In this document: one piece after another, positions 6,537 through 13,477 of the stretch
Numbering within the stretch: the first letter of the stretch is position 1
How the letters are laid out: each line of letters opens with the position of its first letter
DNA from: CAYRZL01 sp964428795
Lineage (GTDB): Bacteria > Bacillota > Clostridia > Lachnospirales > Lachnospiraceae
NCBI GenBank assembly: GCA_964428795.1
Contig: CAYRZL010000052.1
Location: 1 to 19,713, forward strand
Reading direction: 5' to 3'
DNA length: 19,713 nt
Program-made: the position numbers and the translations under genes
The notes under the pieces: generated by a model
The model's input: the letters and a program-made list of their open reading frames with translations, nothing else
Told to the model about the DNA's origin: nothing
The model's database searches: none

Positions 6537-8789
6537 ATGAAAAAAAGGATGGTTTTGTTCGGGATAATGCTGGGATTAATGACGATTCCTGTTGGTAAGG
6601 TATATGCTGCAGGTATGGCTGAAACAGAGCAGACAGAAGCAGACGATACATGGGAATCTGAGCTTTCATCAGGATACATTGATGATGGACAACGTATGGA
6701 TTACTATGAACCGTTGCCATCAGGCAGTTCGTTGTACCGGTCATCTGCAATTCCTGCTGCCTATGATGCAAGGGATGCAGGTGTTGTTACCTCCGTAAAA
6801 AATCAGAATCCATTTGGCACCTGCTGGGCATTTGCGGCGCTTGCTGCAGGTGAATCATCTTTGATCTCGCAGTATCCGGATACTTTTAACACATCCGTTG
6901 ATCTCTCAGAGTTTCATATGGCATATTTTTTCTATCATTATGTGACGGATCCTCTGGACAATCTGACAAATGACTGCACAAGCATCACGACAAATATAAA
7001 CTATCTGGAACTGGGCGGAAACAATTATATGTCCATGTTCGCACTTTCTTCCTGGCGCGGGGCTGCTGATGAGGAAAAAGCACCCTATATCAATGATAAT
7101 AGTTTAAAACTGCAAAAGCCGGATGACAGCCTTGCATTTGACGATATTGCACATTTGCAGAATACGAGAATCGTCTCGATGAAAAACAGCGATGATGTGA
7201 AAAAACTTATTATGGAATATGGTGCTGTTGCCAGTGGAATGTATACCGGAAGCAGTTTAAGCAGCGCTTACTATAATTTTGAGACGGGTGCATATTGTCA
7301 GAATGTCAGTGAAAAGTCCGATCATGCCATTACGGTCATCGGCTGGGATGATGATTATCCGGCATCGAATTTTGTATCCACCTGTCAGCCTTCTTCAAAT
7401 GGCGCATGGCTTGTAAAGAACAGTTGGGGTGAGGATCAGGAGGCTTATCTCTGGATTTCTTATGAAGATATGGCTTTGTCGAATATGGATGCATTTGCTT
7501 TTCTTTTAGAAACAGCAGATAATTATGATTTTAATTATCAGTATGACGGATGTTATGGAAATACATACATCATGGTACCGGATGGATATAGTCTGGCAAA
7601 TGTATACACGGCGTCCGGTGCAGAATATGAGCGTCTGGATGCGGTGTCCATCGCTCTGGCGGATGATAATGTGCGGTATAGTGTGCAGATTTACAAAAAT
7701 CCCGGCACATCGGATCCGAGAAGCGGTGATGCCATGTTTCCGGAGCCTTTGACCGGAACCACGGATTATGCGGGGTATTACACAATAAAACTGGATACGC
7801 CGGTGTATTTCACAAATGGAGATCAGTACGCTGTCGTTTTTACTCTTTCGGATCAGGATGCGGGAGATAATTCTGTAAATTGTTATGCGGACTGCTCCAT
7901 GTCTGTCTCTGATATTGCATTTGACTGTTATATGGAAAAAAATCAGAGTTACTATTGTTCCCCGAATCAGGCGCTGGACTTTTACAGCCAGGTGAAAAAC
8001 GCAGATGGGGAAGTATTACAAATGTGTCCCCGGATCAAGGCGTTTACAAACGGGGTATCAGAGGATGAGTACGCTCAGGGGGTAGAGTCAGCCAAAGTGT
8101 GGAATGGTGTGTGCAAGGCACCGGACGGAAACTGGTACTACTTCGTAAATAATAAAATAGATCAAAGCTACACCGGATTTGCCGAAAATGAAAACGGAAC
8201 ATGGTATGTGACAAATGGAAAAGTAACCTTTGCTGACTACACCGTAATCAAGGATAAAACCGGAGCGATTGGAAATGCAGGTGTCTGGTATTATGTAGTG
8301 AAGAGTAAAGTTCAGGAAAAGTATACCGGAGTAGCAAATTATAAGAATGAAAATGGCTGGTGGTATATCCGAAACGGAAAGGTAGATTTTACTTACACCG
8401 GAGTAGCAAAAAATGCCAATGGCTGGTGGCGCATTGTGAAAGGGAAGGTGGATTTTTCCTGTAACAGCGTGGAAAAAAACGCCAATGGCTGGTGGTATAT
8501 CCGAAACGGAAAGGTAGATTTTACTTACACCGGAGTGGCAAAAAATGCCAATGGCTGGTGGCGCATCGTGAAAGGGAAGGTGGATTTTTCCTGTAACAGC
8601 GTGGAAAAAAATGCCAATGGCTGGTGGCGCATTCAAAACGGAAAGGTCAATTTTGGATTTAACGGAATTGCCCAAAATACGAATGGCTGGTGGTATATCC
8701 GAAATGGAAAAGTGAATTTTAACTACAATGGATATGTGACTTCCGGTCAAAAAAAATATCGTGTCATAAATGGAAAAGTGCAGCGTTGA
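6537..8789 (+). CDS. Secreted C1-family cysteine protease with lectin-like domain and cell-wall-binding repeats
   Basis: A 750-residue exported protein. The signal peptide is residues 1 to about 24 (ending KVYAAG). A papain-like domain follows, with the full catalytic set: Gln90 in KNQNPFGTCWAF, Cys96, His263 in SDHAITVIGWDD and Asn295 in VKNSWGE. Residues about 325-510 resemble the lectin-like region found beside such peptidases. From about 515 to the end lie aromatic repeats of about 22 residues (NGWWYIRNGKV, NGWWRIVKGKV) of the choline/glucan-binding type that hold proteins to the wall. GTG 6522 and ATG 6528 are alternative in-frame starts; I chose ATG 6537 because GAGG 6524-6527 is well spaced and MKKR opens a normal signal peptide. 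It starts 33 bases after the SGNH gene with no convincing terminator between them, and ends just before a strong one, so it is probably the last gene of the dlt-like operon. Peptide substrate unknown. Confidence 0.88.
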   Translation: MKKRMVLFGIMLGLMTIPVGKVYAAGMAETEQTEADDTWESELSSGYIDDGQRMDYYEPLPSGSSLYRSSAIPAAYDARDAGVVTSVKNQNPFGTCWAFAALAAGESSLISQYPDTFNTSVDLSEFHMAYFFYHYVTDPLDNLTNDCTSITTNINYLELGGNNYMSMFALSSWRGAADEEKAPYINDNSLKLQKPDDSLAFDDIAHLQNTRIVSMKNSDDVKKLIMEYGAVASGMYTGSSLSSAYYNFETGAYCQNVSEKSDHAITVIGWDDDYPASNFVSTCQPSSNGAWLVKNSWGEDQEAYLWISYEDMALSNMDAFAFLLETADNYDFNYQYDGCYGNTYIMVPDGYSLANVYTASGAEYERLDAVSIALADDNVRYSVQIYKNPGTSDPRSGDAMFPEPLTGTTDYAGYYTIKLDTPVYFTNGDQYAVVFTLSDQDAGDNSVNCYADCSMSVSDIAFDCYMEKNQSYYCSPNQALDFYSQVKNADGEVLQMCPRIKAFTNGVSEDEYAQGVESAKVWNGVCKAPDGNWYYFVNNKIDQSYTGFAENENGTWYVTNGKVTFADYTVIKDKTGAIGNAGVWYYVVKSKVQEKYTGVANYKNENGWWYIRNGKVDFTYTGVAKNANGWWRIVKGKVDFSCNSVEKNANGWWYIRNGKVDFTYTGVAKNANGWWRIVKGKVDFSCNSVEKNANGWWRIQNGKVNFGFNGIAQNTNGWWYIRNGKVNFNYNGYVTSGQKKYRVINGKVQR
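8352..8615 (+). repeat. Two 132-bp tandem repeats coding for wall-binding modules
   Basis: Bases 8352-8483 and 8484-8615 are direct tandem copies that differ at only three positions by eye (A/G, T/C and C/T). Each codes for 44 residues, made of two 22-residue modules (NGWWYIRNGKVDF and NGWWRIVKGKVDF). Less similar modules lie on both sides. This indicates a recent in-frame duplication and a likely site of copy-number change between strains. Confidence 0.9.
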
Positions 8790-8800
8790 TTAAATAATGG

Positions 8801-8833
8801 CAGTCGCGACAAAAATGTCGTGGCTGTTTTTTT
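8801..8833 (+). terminator. Intrinsic terminator of the dlt-like operon
   Basis: An 11-bp stem (8801-8811 with 8816-8826, including two G-U pairs in RNA) with an AAAA loop is followed directly by seven T (8827-8833). It begins 11 bases after the protease stop codon. Confidence 0.9.
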
Positions 8834-8856
8834 GAAATATTTTATCTATAAAGTGC

Positions 8857-8885
8857 TTTACAAATATACCCCATAGGGGTATTAT
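8857..8885 (+). promoter_or_regulatory. Copper operon promoter with CsoR-type operator
   Basis: TTTACA (8857-8862), a 17-base spacer and TATTAT (8880-8885) form a good sigma-A-type promoter. The palindrome ATACCCC-ATA-GGGGTAT (8866-8882) fills the spacer and enters the -10 box. Runs of C and G with flanking TA are the known form of CsoR operators in Firmicutes, and the next gene encodes CsoR. Apo-CsoR bound here would block RNA polymerase, and copper would release it, giving autoregulated csoR-copA. Confidence 0.85.
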
Positions 8886-8946
8886 ATAGATGCGCTGTAT
8901 GAATGCTTCAATAGTGTATAGATTAACGAAAAATGGAGAATGATGT

Positions 8947-9252
8947 ATGGAAGAAAATAAAAACTGCTGCTGCTGCCGCACAAAGGAGCGCACGGAGAAA
9001 GAATACAGGGATCTGTTAAACCGCCTCAGCCGCATTGAAGGTCAGGTGCGTGGAGTGAAAGGCATGGTGGAGCGTGATGCTTACTGTGTGGATATTTTGA
9101 CGCAGGTATCAGCGATCACTGCCGCATTAAACAGTTTTAATAAAGTACTTCTGGCAGAGCATATCCGCACCTGCGTGGCAGAAGATGTGCGTGCAGGGCA
9201 TGAGGATAAGGTGGAAGAGCTGGTCACTACACTGCAAAAGCTGATGCGATAG
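8947..9252 (+). CDS. csoR: Copper-sensing transcriptional repressor CsoR
   Basis: A 101-residue all-helical repressor of the CsoR/RcnR (DUF156) family. The copper-binding set Cys47, His72 and Cys76 (in DAYCVDIL and EHIRTC) has the same spacing as the Cys-His-Cys site of studied CsoR proteins, pointing to Cu(I) rather than Ni/Co (RcnR uses other residues). The basic patch NRLSRIEGQVRGV (25-37) is the conserved DNA-contact region. A run of four cysteines (7-10), coded by four TGC codons, precedes the core and is an unusual addition that might bind metal or simply be disordered. GGAG at 8935-8938 is the ribosome binding site. The upstream promoter has a CsoR-type palindrome and copA follows in the same direction, so the repressor probably controls itself and the copper pump. 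Confidence 0.93.
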   Translation: MEENKNCCCCRTKERTEKEYRDLLNRLSRIEGQVRGVKGMVERDAYCVDILTQVSAITAALNSFNKVLLAEHIRTCVAEDVRAGHEDKVEELVTTLQKLMR

Positions 9253-9320
9253 ACCGATAATGCGGAGGATATGGATAGAAATTAGTTACAGGTTGATGAA
9301 TCAGGAAAGGATGAGATTAT

Positions 9321-11969
9321 ATGGAACAATATAATGTGACAGGTATGAGCTGTGCGGCCTGCAGCAGTCATGTGGAAAAGGCTGTTCGCGGGGTGCCCGG
9401 AGTGGATGAGGTTACGGTCAATCTGCTGACAAATTCCATGTCGGTGGAGGGCAGTGCAGCCTCATCAGATATTATTGCGGCTGTGGAACATGCCGGATAT
9501 GGCGCCTCTCTGAAAGGCGGGGAGGATACGAAAGGTAGGATACAGTCGGCAGATGCATTGGAGGATAAAGAAACGCCGAAATTGCGTAAGCGTTTAATCG
9601 CTTCTCTTTGCTTTTTGATACCGCTCATGTATGTTTCCATGGGACATGTGATGTGGAACTGGCCTCTGCCGCAACGGTTTGCTGATAATTATATGGCAAT
9701 CGGTCTGTTTCAGCTTCTGTTTACCACTATGGTCATGGTCATAAACCAGAAGTTTTTTGTAAATGGATTTTCCAGTCTGTTCCGAAAAGCGCCAAATATG
9801 GATACTCTGGTGGCGTTGGGGGCAGGAGCATCTTATGGATACAGCCTGTATGCTGTGTTTGCCATGGCGGATGCCTATGCCATGGGAAATGCAGAACATG
9901 CCATGCATTTCCTGCATGAATTTTATTTTGAGTCGGCAGCTATGATTCTGACATTGATCACGGTCGGAAAAATGCTGGAAGCCTTTTCAAAGGGTAAAAC
10001 GACGGATGCCTTGAAAAGTCTTATGAACCTGGCACCCCAGACAGCGGTTTTGATCCGGGATGGACAGGAAGTGACGGTTCCCATTGAACAGGTGAAAAAG
10101 GGAGATCATTTTGCGGTACGTCCGGGAGAGAGCATTCCGGTGGATGGTATCATTCTCTCCGGCAGCAGTGCAGTAAATGAGGCGGCATTGACGGGAGAAA
10201 GCATTCCAGTGGACAAGGAAGAGGGGGACGGTGTTTCCGCTGCCACCATCAATCAGTCAGGATTTCTTGTCTGTGAGGCTACCAGAGTGGGTGAGGATAC
10301 GACGCTCTCACAGATCATTCGTATGGTAAGCGATGCAGCTGCAACGAAAGCTCCGATTGCAAAGGTTGCGGACAGGGTTTCCGGTGTGTTTGTGCCTGCG
10401 GTGATCACCATTGCGGCAGTAACGATAGTGATCTGGCTGCTGACAGGGCAGACGACAGGATTTGCACTGGCACGTGGAATTTCCGTGCTGGTGATCAGTT
10501 GTCCGTGTGCATTGGGACTGGCAACGCCGGTTGCAATTATGGTCGGAAACGGTATGGGTGCAAGACATGGTATTTTGTTTAAAAATGCGGTTGCCCTTGA
10601 GAATGCAGGAAAAGTGGATGCCATCGCATTGGATAAGACGGGCACGATCACACAGGGACTGCCTCAGGTGACGGATGTGCTGCCTCGGACGGATGATCTT
10701 GAGCAGGAGCTGCTGCGGGTAGCGGTCTCTCTGGAACAAAAAAGCGAGCATCCTCTGGCAAAGGCGATTTTGGAATATGCGGCCGGGCATCAGATCGAGG
10801 CTGCTTCGGTGCAGGAATTTTCGGCGGTGGCGGGAAATGGTCTGGCAGGTCTGGTCGAGTGTGCGGCATCTGAAAAGACAGATAACGTACAGCAGGCTGC
10901 GGGCGGAAATGCGGAATTTATTTCCAAATATGCAGAAATTCCGGCAGAGGCAAAAGAAAAAGCGAAGAAGCTGGCAGAGCAGGGAAAGACACCGCTCTAC
11001 TTTGCATCAGGATCCAGATTTTTGGGAATGATAGCTGTGGCAGATGTGGAAAAGGAAGACAGTGCACAGGCAATCCGGGAATTGAAGGATATGGGTATTC
11101 AGGTCATAATGCTCACCGGAGATAATGAGCAGACCGCTCACGCCATCGGAGACAGAGTGGGTGTAAGTGCGGTGGTAGCAGAAGTAAAACCGGATGGGAA
11201 AGAAGAAAAAGTGCGTATGCTCAGTGACAGGATGGAGCCTGTATTGGGACGAAAGGGACGGACCGCCATGGTGGGAGACGGTATTAACGATGCGCCGGCG
11301 CTGACCCGTGCGGATATCGGTATCGCCATAGGAGCAGGAACGGATGTTGCCATTGATGCGGCAGATGTTGTGCTCATGAAAAATGATCTGTGTGATGTTC
11401 CGGCAGCAATCCGGCTGAGCAGAGCAGTTTTGCGCAATATTCATGAAAATCTGTTTTGGGCGTTTATTTACAATGTGATCGGGATTCCTCTTGCGGCAGG
11501 AATCTGGTATCCGGTATTCGCTCTGACACTGAATCCCATGTTTGGTGCGGCAGCAATGAGCCTTTCCAGTTTCTGTGTGGTGACAAATGCGCTGCGGCTG
11601 AATTTGTTCCGGGTGAAAAGCTCCAGGAGGGATAAAAACCGATGTAAAGCAGACCGGAAGACTATGCAGCAAATGCTTGACGAAATCAGTTATAACGGTA
11701 AAATAGATATGAACCCAAATAAAACGGATATAAAAACCGATAGTCAAAAGGAGGATGTGAAAATGAAACAGACATTGAAGATCGAAGGCATGATGTGCGG
11801 ACATTGTCAGGCGCATGTGACGAAGGCTCTGAATGCCATGGAGGGTGTTGAGGCTGTGGTAGATTATAAGGCAGGTACCGCAGTGGTAACAACGGACCGT
11901 CAGATTTCCCCGGAAGAATATAAGGCTGTGATCGAGGAAGCCGGATATACGTTTGTGGGTTTGGAGTAA
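9321..11969 (+). CDS. copA: Copper-exporting P1B-type ATPase CopA with C-terminal CopZ-like fusion
   Basis: An 882-residue P1B ATPase that exports Cu(I) from the cytoplasm. In order: an N-terminal heavy-metal-associated domain with GMSCAAC (Cys11, Cys14); membrane helices from about residue 90; the actuator domain with TGES (291-294); the CPC metal site (394-396); phosphorylation Asp438 in DKTGT; SEHPL with His477; GDGIND (Asp653); and final helices ending near NALRLNLF. All catalytic motifs are intact. After a polar linker of about 50 residues, a second metal-binding domain with GMMCGHC (Cys826, Cys829) forms the C-terminus. Such a domain is usually N-terminal or a separate CopZ. The start has AGGAAAGG at 9303-9310. 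It lies 68 bases after csoR with no terminator between. Copper specificity rests on CPC and on the CsoR neighbour. Confidence 0.95.
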   Translation: MEQYNVTGMSCAACSSHVEKAVRGVPGVDEVTVNLLTNSMSVEGSAASSDIIAAVEHAGYGASLKGGEDTKGRIQSADALEDKETPKLRKRLIASLCFLIPLMYVSMGHVMWNWPLPQRFADNYMAIGLFQLLFTTMVMVINQKFFVNGFSSLFRKAPNMDTLVALGAGASYGYSLYAVFAMADAYAMGNAEHAMHFLHEFYFESAAMILTLITVGKMLEAFSKGKTTDALKSLMNLAPQTAVLIRDGQEVTVPIEQVKKGDHFAVRPGESIPVDGIILSGSSAVNEAALTGESIPVDKEEGDGVSAATINQSGFLVCEATRVGEDTTLSQIIRMVSDAAATKAPIAKVADRVSGVFVPAVITIAAVTIVIWLLTGQTTGFALARGISVLVISCPCALGLATPVAIMVGNGMGARHGILFKNAVALENAGKVDAIALDKTGTITQGLPQVTDVLPRTDDLEQELLRVAVSLEQKSEHPLAKAILEYAAGHQIEAASVQEFSAVAGNGLAGLVECAASEKTDNVQQAAGGNAEFISKYAEIPAEAKEKAKKLAEQGKTPLYFASGSRFLGMIAVADVEKEDSAQAIRELKDMGIQVIMLTGDNEQTAHAIGDRVGVSAVVAEVKPDGKEEKVRMLSDRMEPVLGRKGRTAMVGDGINDAPALTRADIGIAIGAGTDVAIDAADVVLMKNDLCDVPAAIRLSRAVLRNIHENLFWAFIYNVIGIPLAAGIWYPVFALTLNPMFGAAAMSLSSFCVVTNALRLNLFRVKSSRRDKNRCKADRKTMQQMLDEISYNGKIDMNPNKTDIKTDSQKEDVKMKQTLKIEGMMCGHCQAHVTKALNAMEGVEAVVDYKAGTAVVTTDRQISPEEYKAVIEEAGYTFVGLE
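11763..11969 (+). CDS. copZ: Possible internal start producing free CopZ copper chaperone
   Basis: Inside copA and in the same frame, a perfect AGGAGG (11749-11754; AAAAGGAGG from 11746) is followed 8 bases later by ATG 11763. Translation from there gives a complete 68-residue CopZ-type chaperone: MKQTLKIEGMMCGHC with the two copper-binding cysteines, a beta-alpha-beta-beta-alpha-beta pattern, and the usual CopZ length. Such a strong initiation signal at an exact domain boundary suggests either that copA and a separate copZ have fused by loss of a stop codon, with the copZ start still active, or that both products are made by design. CopZ carries Cu(I) to CopA and to CsoR. Internal initiation is inferred from sequence alone. 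Confidence 0.55.
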   Translation: MKQTLKIEGMMCGHCQAHVTKALNAMEGVEAVVDYKAGTAVVTTDRQISPEEYKAVIEEAGYTFVGLE

Positions 11970-12015
11970 TCTGACAACTTAATAGTATATTAAAAATTTT
12001 ATTTTTGTAAAACTC

Positions 12016-12044
12016 TTGAAACATCTTAAAAACTCCGTTACAAT
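12016..12044 (+). promoter_or_regulatory. Promoter upstream of comEA
   Basis: TTGAAA (12016-12021), a 17-base spacer and TACAAT (12039-12044) match a sigma-A promoter well. It lies in the 130-base gap between copA and comEA, giving a leader of about 50 bases. It probably drives comEA and the genes after it. Confidence 0.65.
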
Positions 12045-12099
12045 TACAATGTGCATGCATTGGATGACTTTATGACAGAACAGGTTATAAAGGAGTACT

Positions 12100-12762
12100 A
12101 TGCTGAAAAAATTGTATATGTTCGGAGTTTTTTTGATATTACTGATGTCTTTTGCCGGCTGTAAGAAGGAGCAGCCTGTTGTCATTGAGCGGTTGCAAAG
12201 CAGCAGTGAAGAGCAGAATGTCAGCGCTGTGAGTGAGGAAGAGCAGATATTACAGGAAGATGACGAGATGGAGACTGATGCGCAGCAGGAAGAAAACACG
12301 ATATTTGTGTATGTCTGCGGAGCGGTAGCGTCTCCCGATGTGTATGAGCTGCCTGCGGGAAGCCGTGTATTTCAGGCAATCGGACTGGCCGGCGGATTTA
12401 CGGATGATGCGGCAAAAGAGTGTGTGAATCAGGCGGATATATTGCAGGATGCCCAGATGATCCGTATCTATACGGTACAGGAGTATGAGGAGCTGAAACA
12501 GTCCGGTGAGACGGACGTGCAGCAGAATATATCCGCATCAGAGAATCAGTCAGCGGCAGAAAATGAGGGAAAGGTCAATCTGAATACTGCGACATTGGAG
12601 GAATTGATGACACTGTCCGGCATTGGGGAGACAAAGGCGAAAGCGATCATTTCCTACCGGGAGGAACAGGGTAGTTTTCATTCCATCGAAGAAATTAAGA
12701 ACGTGGATGGTATAAAGGATGGTGTATTTACCGCTATAAAAGATGATATAACGGTGCAGTGA
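12100..12762 (+). CDS. comEA: ComEA-like DNA-binding lipoprotein (SLBB and helix-hairpin-helix)
   Basis: A 220-residue exported protein. The lipoprotein signal ends in SFAGC with Cys21, so it is predicted to be held by lipid instead of the transmembrane anchor common in ComEA. An acidic linker (about 25-65) is followed by an SLBB domain (VYVCGAVASPDVYEL, about 68-125), a second Gln/Glu-rich linker and a C-terminal helix-hairpin-helix pair beginning KVNLNTATLEELMTLSGIG (about 155-220), the DNA-binding part of ComEA. ComEA takes up double-stranded DNA outside the membrane and hands it to ComEC, whose gene lies three genes downstream. AAAGGAG (12089-12095) precedes the ATG. Whether the species is naturally competent cannot be told from this window. 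Confidence 0.9.
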   Translation: MLKKLYMFGVFLILLMSFAGCKKEQPVVIERLQSSSEEQNVSAVSEEEQILQEDDEMETDAQQEENTIFVYVCGAVASPDVYELPAGSRVFQAIGLAGGFTDDAAKECVNQADILQDAQMIRIYTVQEYEELKQSGETDVQQNISASENQSAAENEGKVNLNTATLEELMTLSGIGETKAKAIISYREEQGSFHSIEEIKNVDGIKDGVFTAIKDDITVQ

Positions 12763-12773
12763 GGAGAGATAGC

Positions 12774-13466
12774 ATGGCAAAAAAAGTACTTGTTGTGGAT
12801 GATGAAAAATTGATTGTAAAAGGAATTCGTTTCAGCCTGATTCAGGACGGCATGGAAGTGGATTGTGCTTATGACGGTGAAGAAGCTTTGAAAATGGCTT
12901 CTGAAAATAAATACGATATTATTTTGCTGGATGTAATGCTTCCGAAGATGGACGGTTTCCAGGTATGCCAGCAGATTCGGGATTTTTCGGATGTACCGAT
13001 CGTTATGCTCACCGCCAAGGGGGATGATATGGATAAGATACTTGGTCTGGAATACGGTGCGGATGATTATGTTACAAAACCATTCAATATTTTGGAAGTA
13101 AAGGCAAGATTGAAAGCCATCATGCGCAGAAGTACAAAAAGTGAGCAGAAGCAGGAGAATCCGAACCTCATTGTCAGCGGTGATCTGAGGATGGATCGTG
13201 AGAGCAGAGGTCTTGAAATCAGTGGAAAAGAGATCAACCTGACTGCAAAAGAATTTGATTTGCTTGAGCTTCTCGTTACAAATCCGAATAAAGTTTACAG
13301 CAGAGAAAATCTGCTGAATCTGGTATGGGGATATGAATATCCAGGTGACGTGAGAACCGTGGATGTACATGTGCGCCGCCTGCGGGAAAAGATCGAGAAA
13401 AACCCAAGTGAGCCTCATTATGTTCATACAAAATGGGGTGTGGGTTACTATTATCGTGCAGAATAG
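12774..13466 (+). CDS. OmpR/PhoB-family response regulator
   Basis: A 230-residue two-component regulator. The receiver domain (1 to about 120) has the acidic pair VVDDE, the phospho-acceptor Asp53 in LLDVMLPKMDGF, the Thr of MLTAKG and the Lys of VTKPFN. The C-terminal winged helix (about 135-230) has the usual NLTAKEFDLLELL and RTVDVHVRRLREKIE, which contains the recognition helix. A GTG at 12759 could extend the protein, but ATG 12774 has GAGGAGA (12761-12767) at proper distance, overlapping the comEA stop, and gives the standard N-terminus. The matching kinase follows 11 bases later. Its target genes are unknown; PhoP, WalR and MtrA are related regulators. Confidence 0.94.
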   Translation: MAKKVLVVDDEKLIVKGIRFSLIQDGMEVDCAYDGEEALKMASENKYDIILLDVMLPKMDGFQVCQQIRDFSDVPIVMLTAKGDDMDKILGLEYGADDYVTKPFNILEVKARLKAIMRRSTKSEQKQENPNLIVSGDLRMDRESRGLEISGKEINLTAKEFDLLELLVTNPNKVYSRENLLNLVWGYEYPGDVRTVDVHVRRLREKIEKNPSEPHYVHTKWGVGYYYRAE

Positions 13467-13477
13467 AGGGCTGGACA

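Noticed and set aside
8352..8615. Regular repeats considered as CRISPR or as a DNA-level satellite
   Set aside because: The period is a multiple of three, there are no unique spacers, and the repeats stay in frame inside the protease gene as known wall-binding modules.
8088..8750. Minus-strand open frame with repeated sequence opposite the protease repeats
   Set aside because: Its repeats only mirror the coding repeats on the + strand.
11640..11762. Frameshift or assembly error joining copA and copZ
   Set aside because: The linker is open and in one frame without a visible scar. An error cannot be excluded without reads, but the sequence as given supports a real fusion.
11007..11816. Long minus-strand open frame opposite copA (269 codons)
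   Set aside because: It has no ribosome site, Cys/His-rich composition without a recognisable domain, and lies opposite a fully conserved ATPase; it is a shadow of codon bias.
11979..12007. Inverted repeat TTAATA-GTA-TATTAA with following T-rich bases after copA, as a terminator
   Set aside because: The stem has only six A-T pairs and would be very weak; the tract after it begins with A. No convincing copA terminator is visible.
13433..13477. Upstream ATG 13433 as start of the histidine kinase
   Set aside because: It overlaps the regulator gene, lacks a ribosome binding site and adds residues before the basic N-terminus; TTG 13478 has a spaced AGAGGG.
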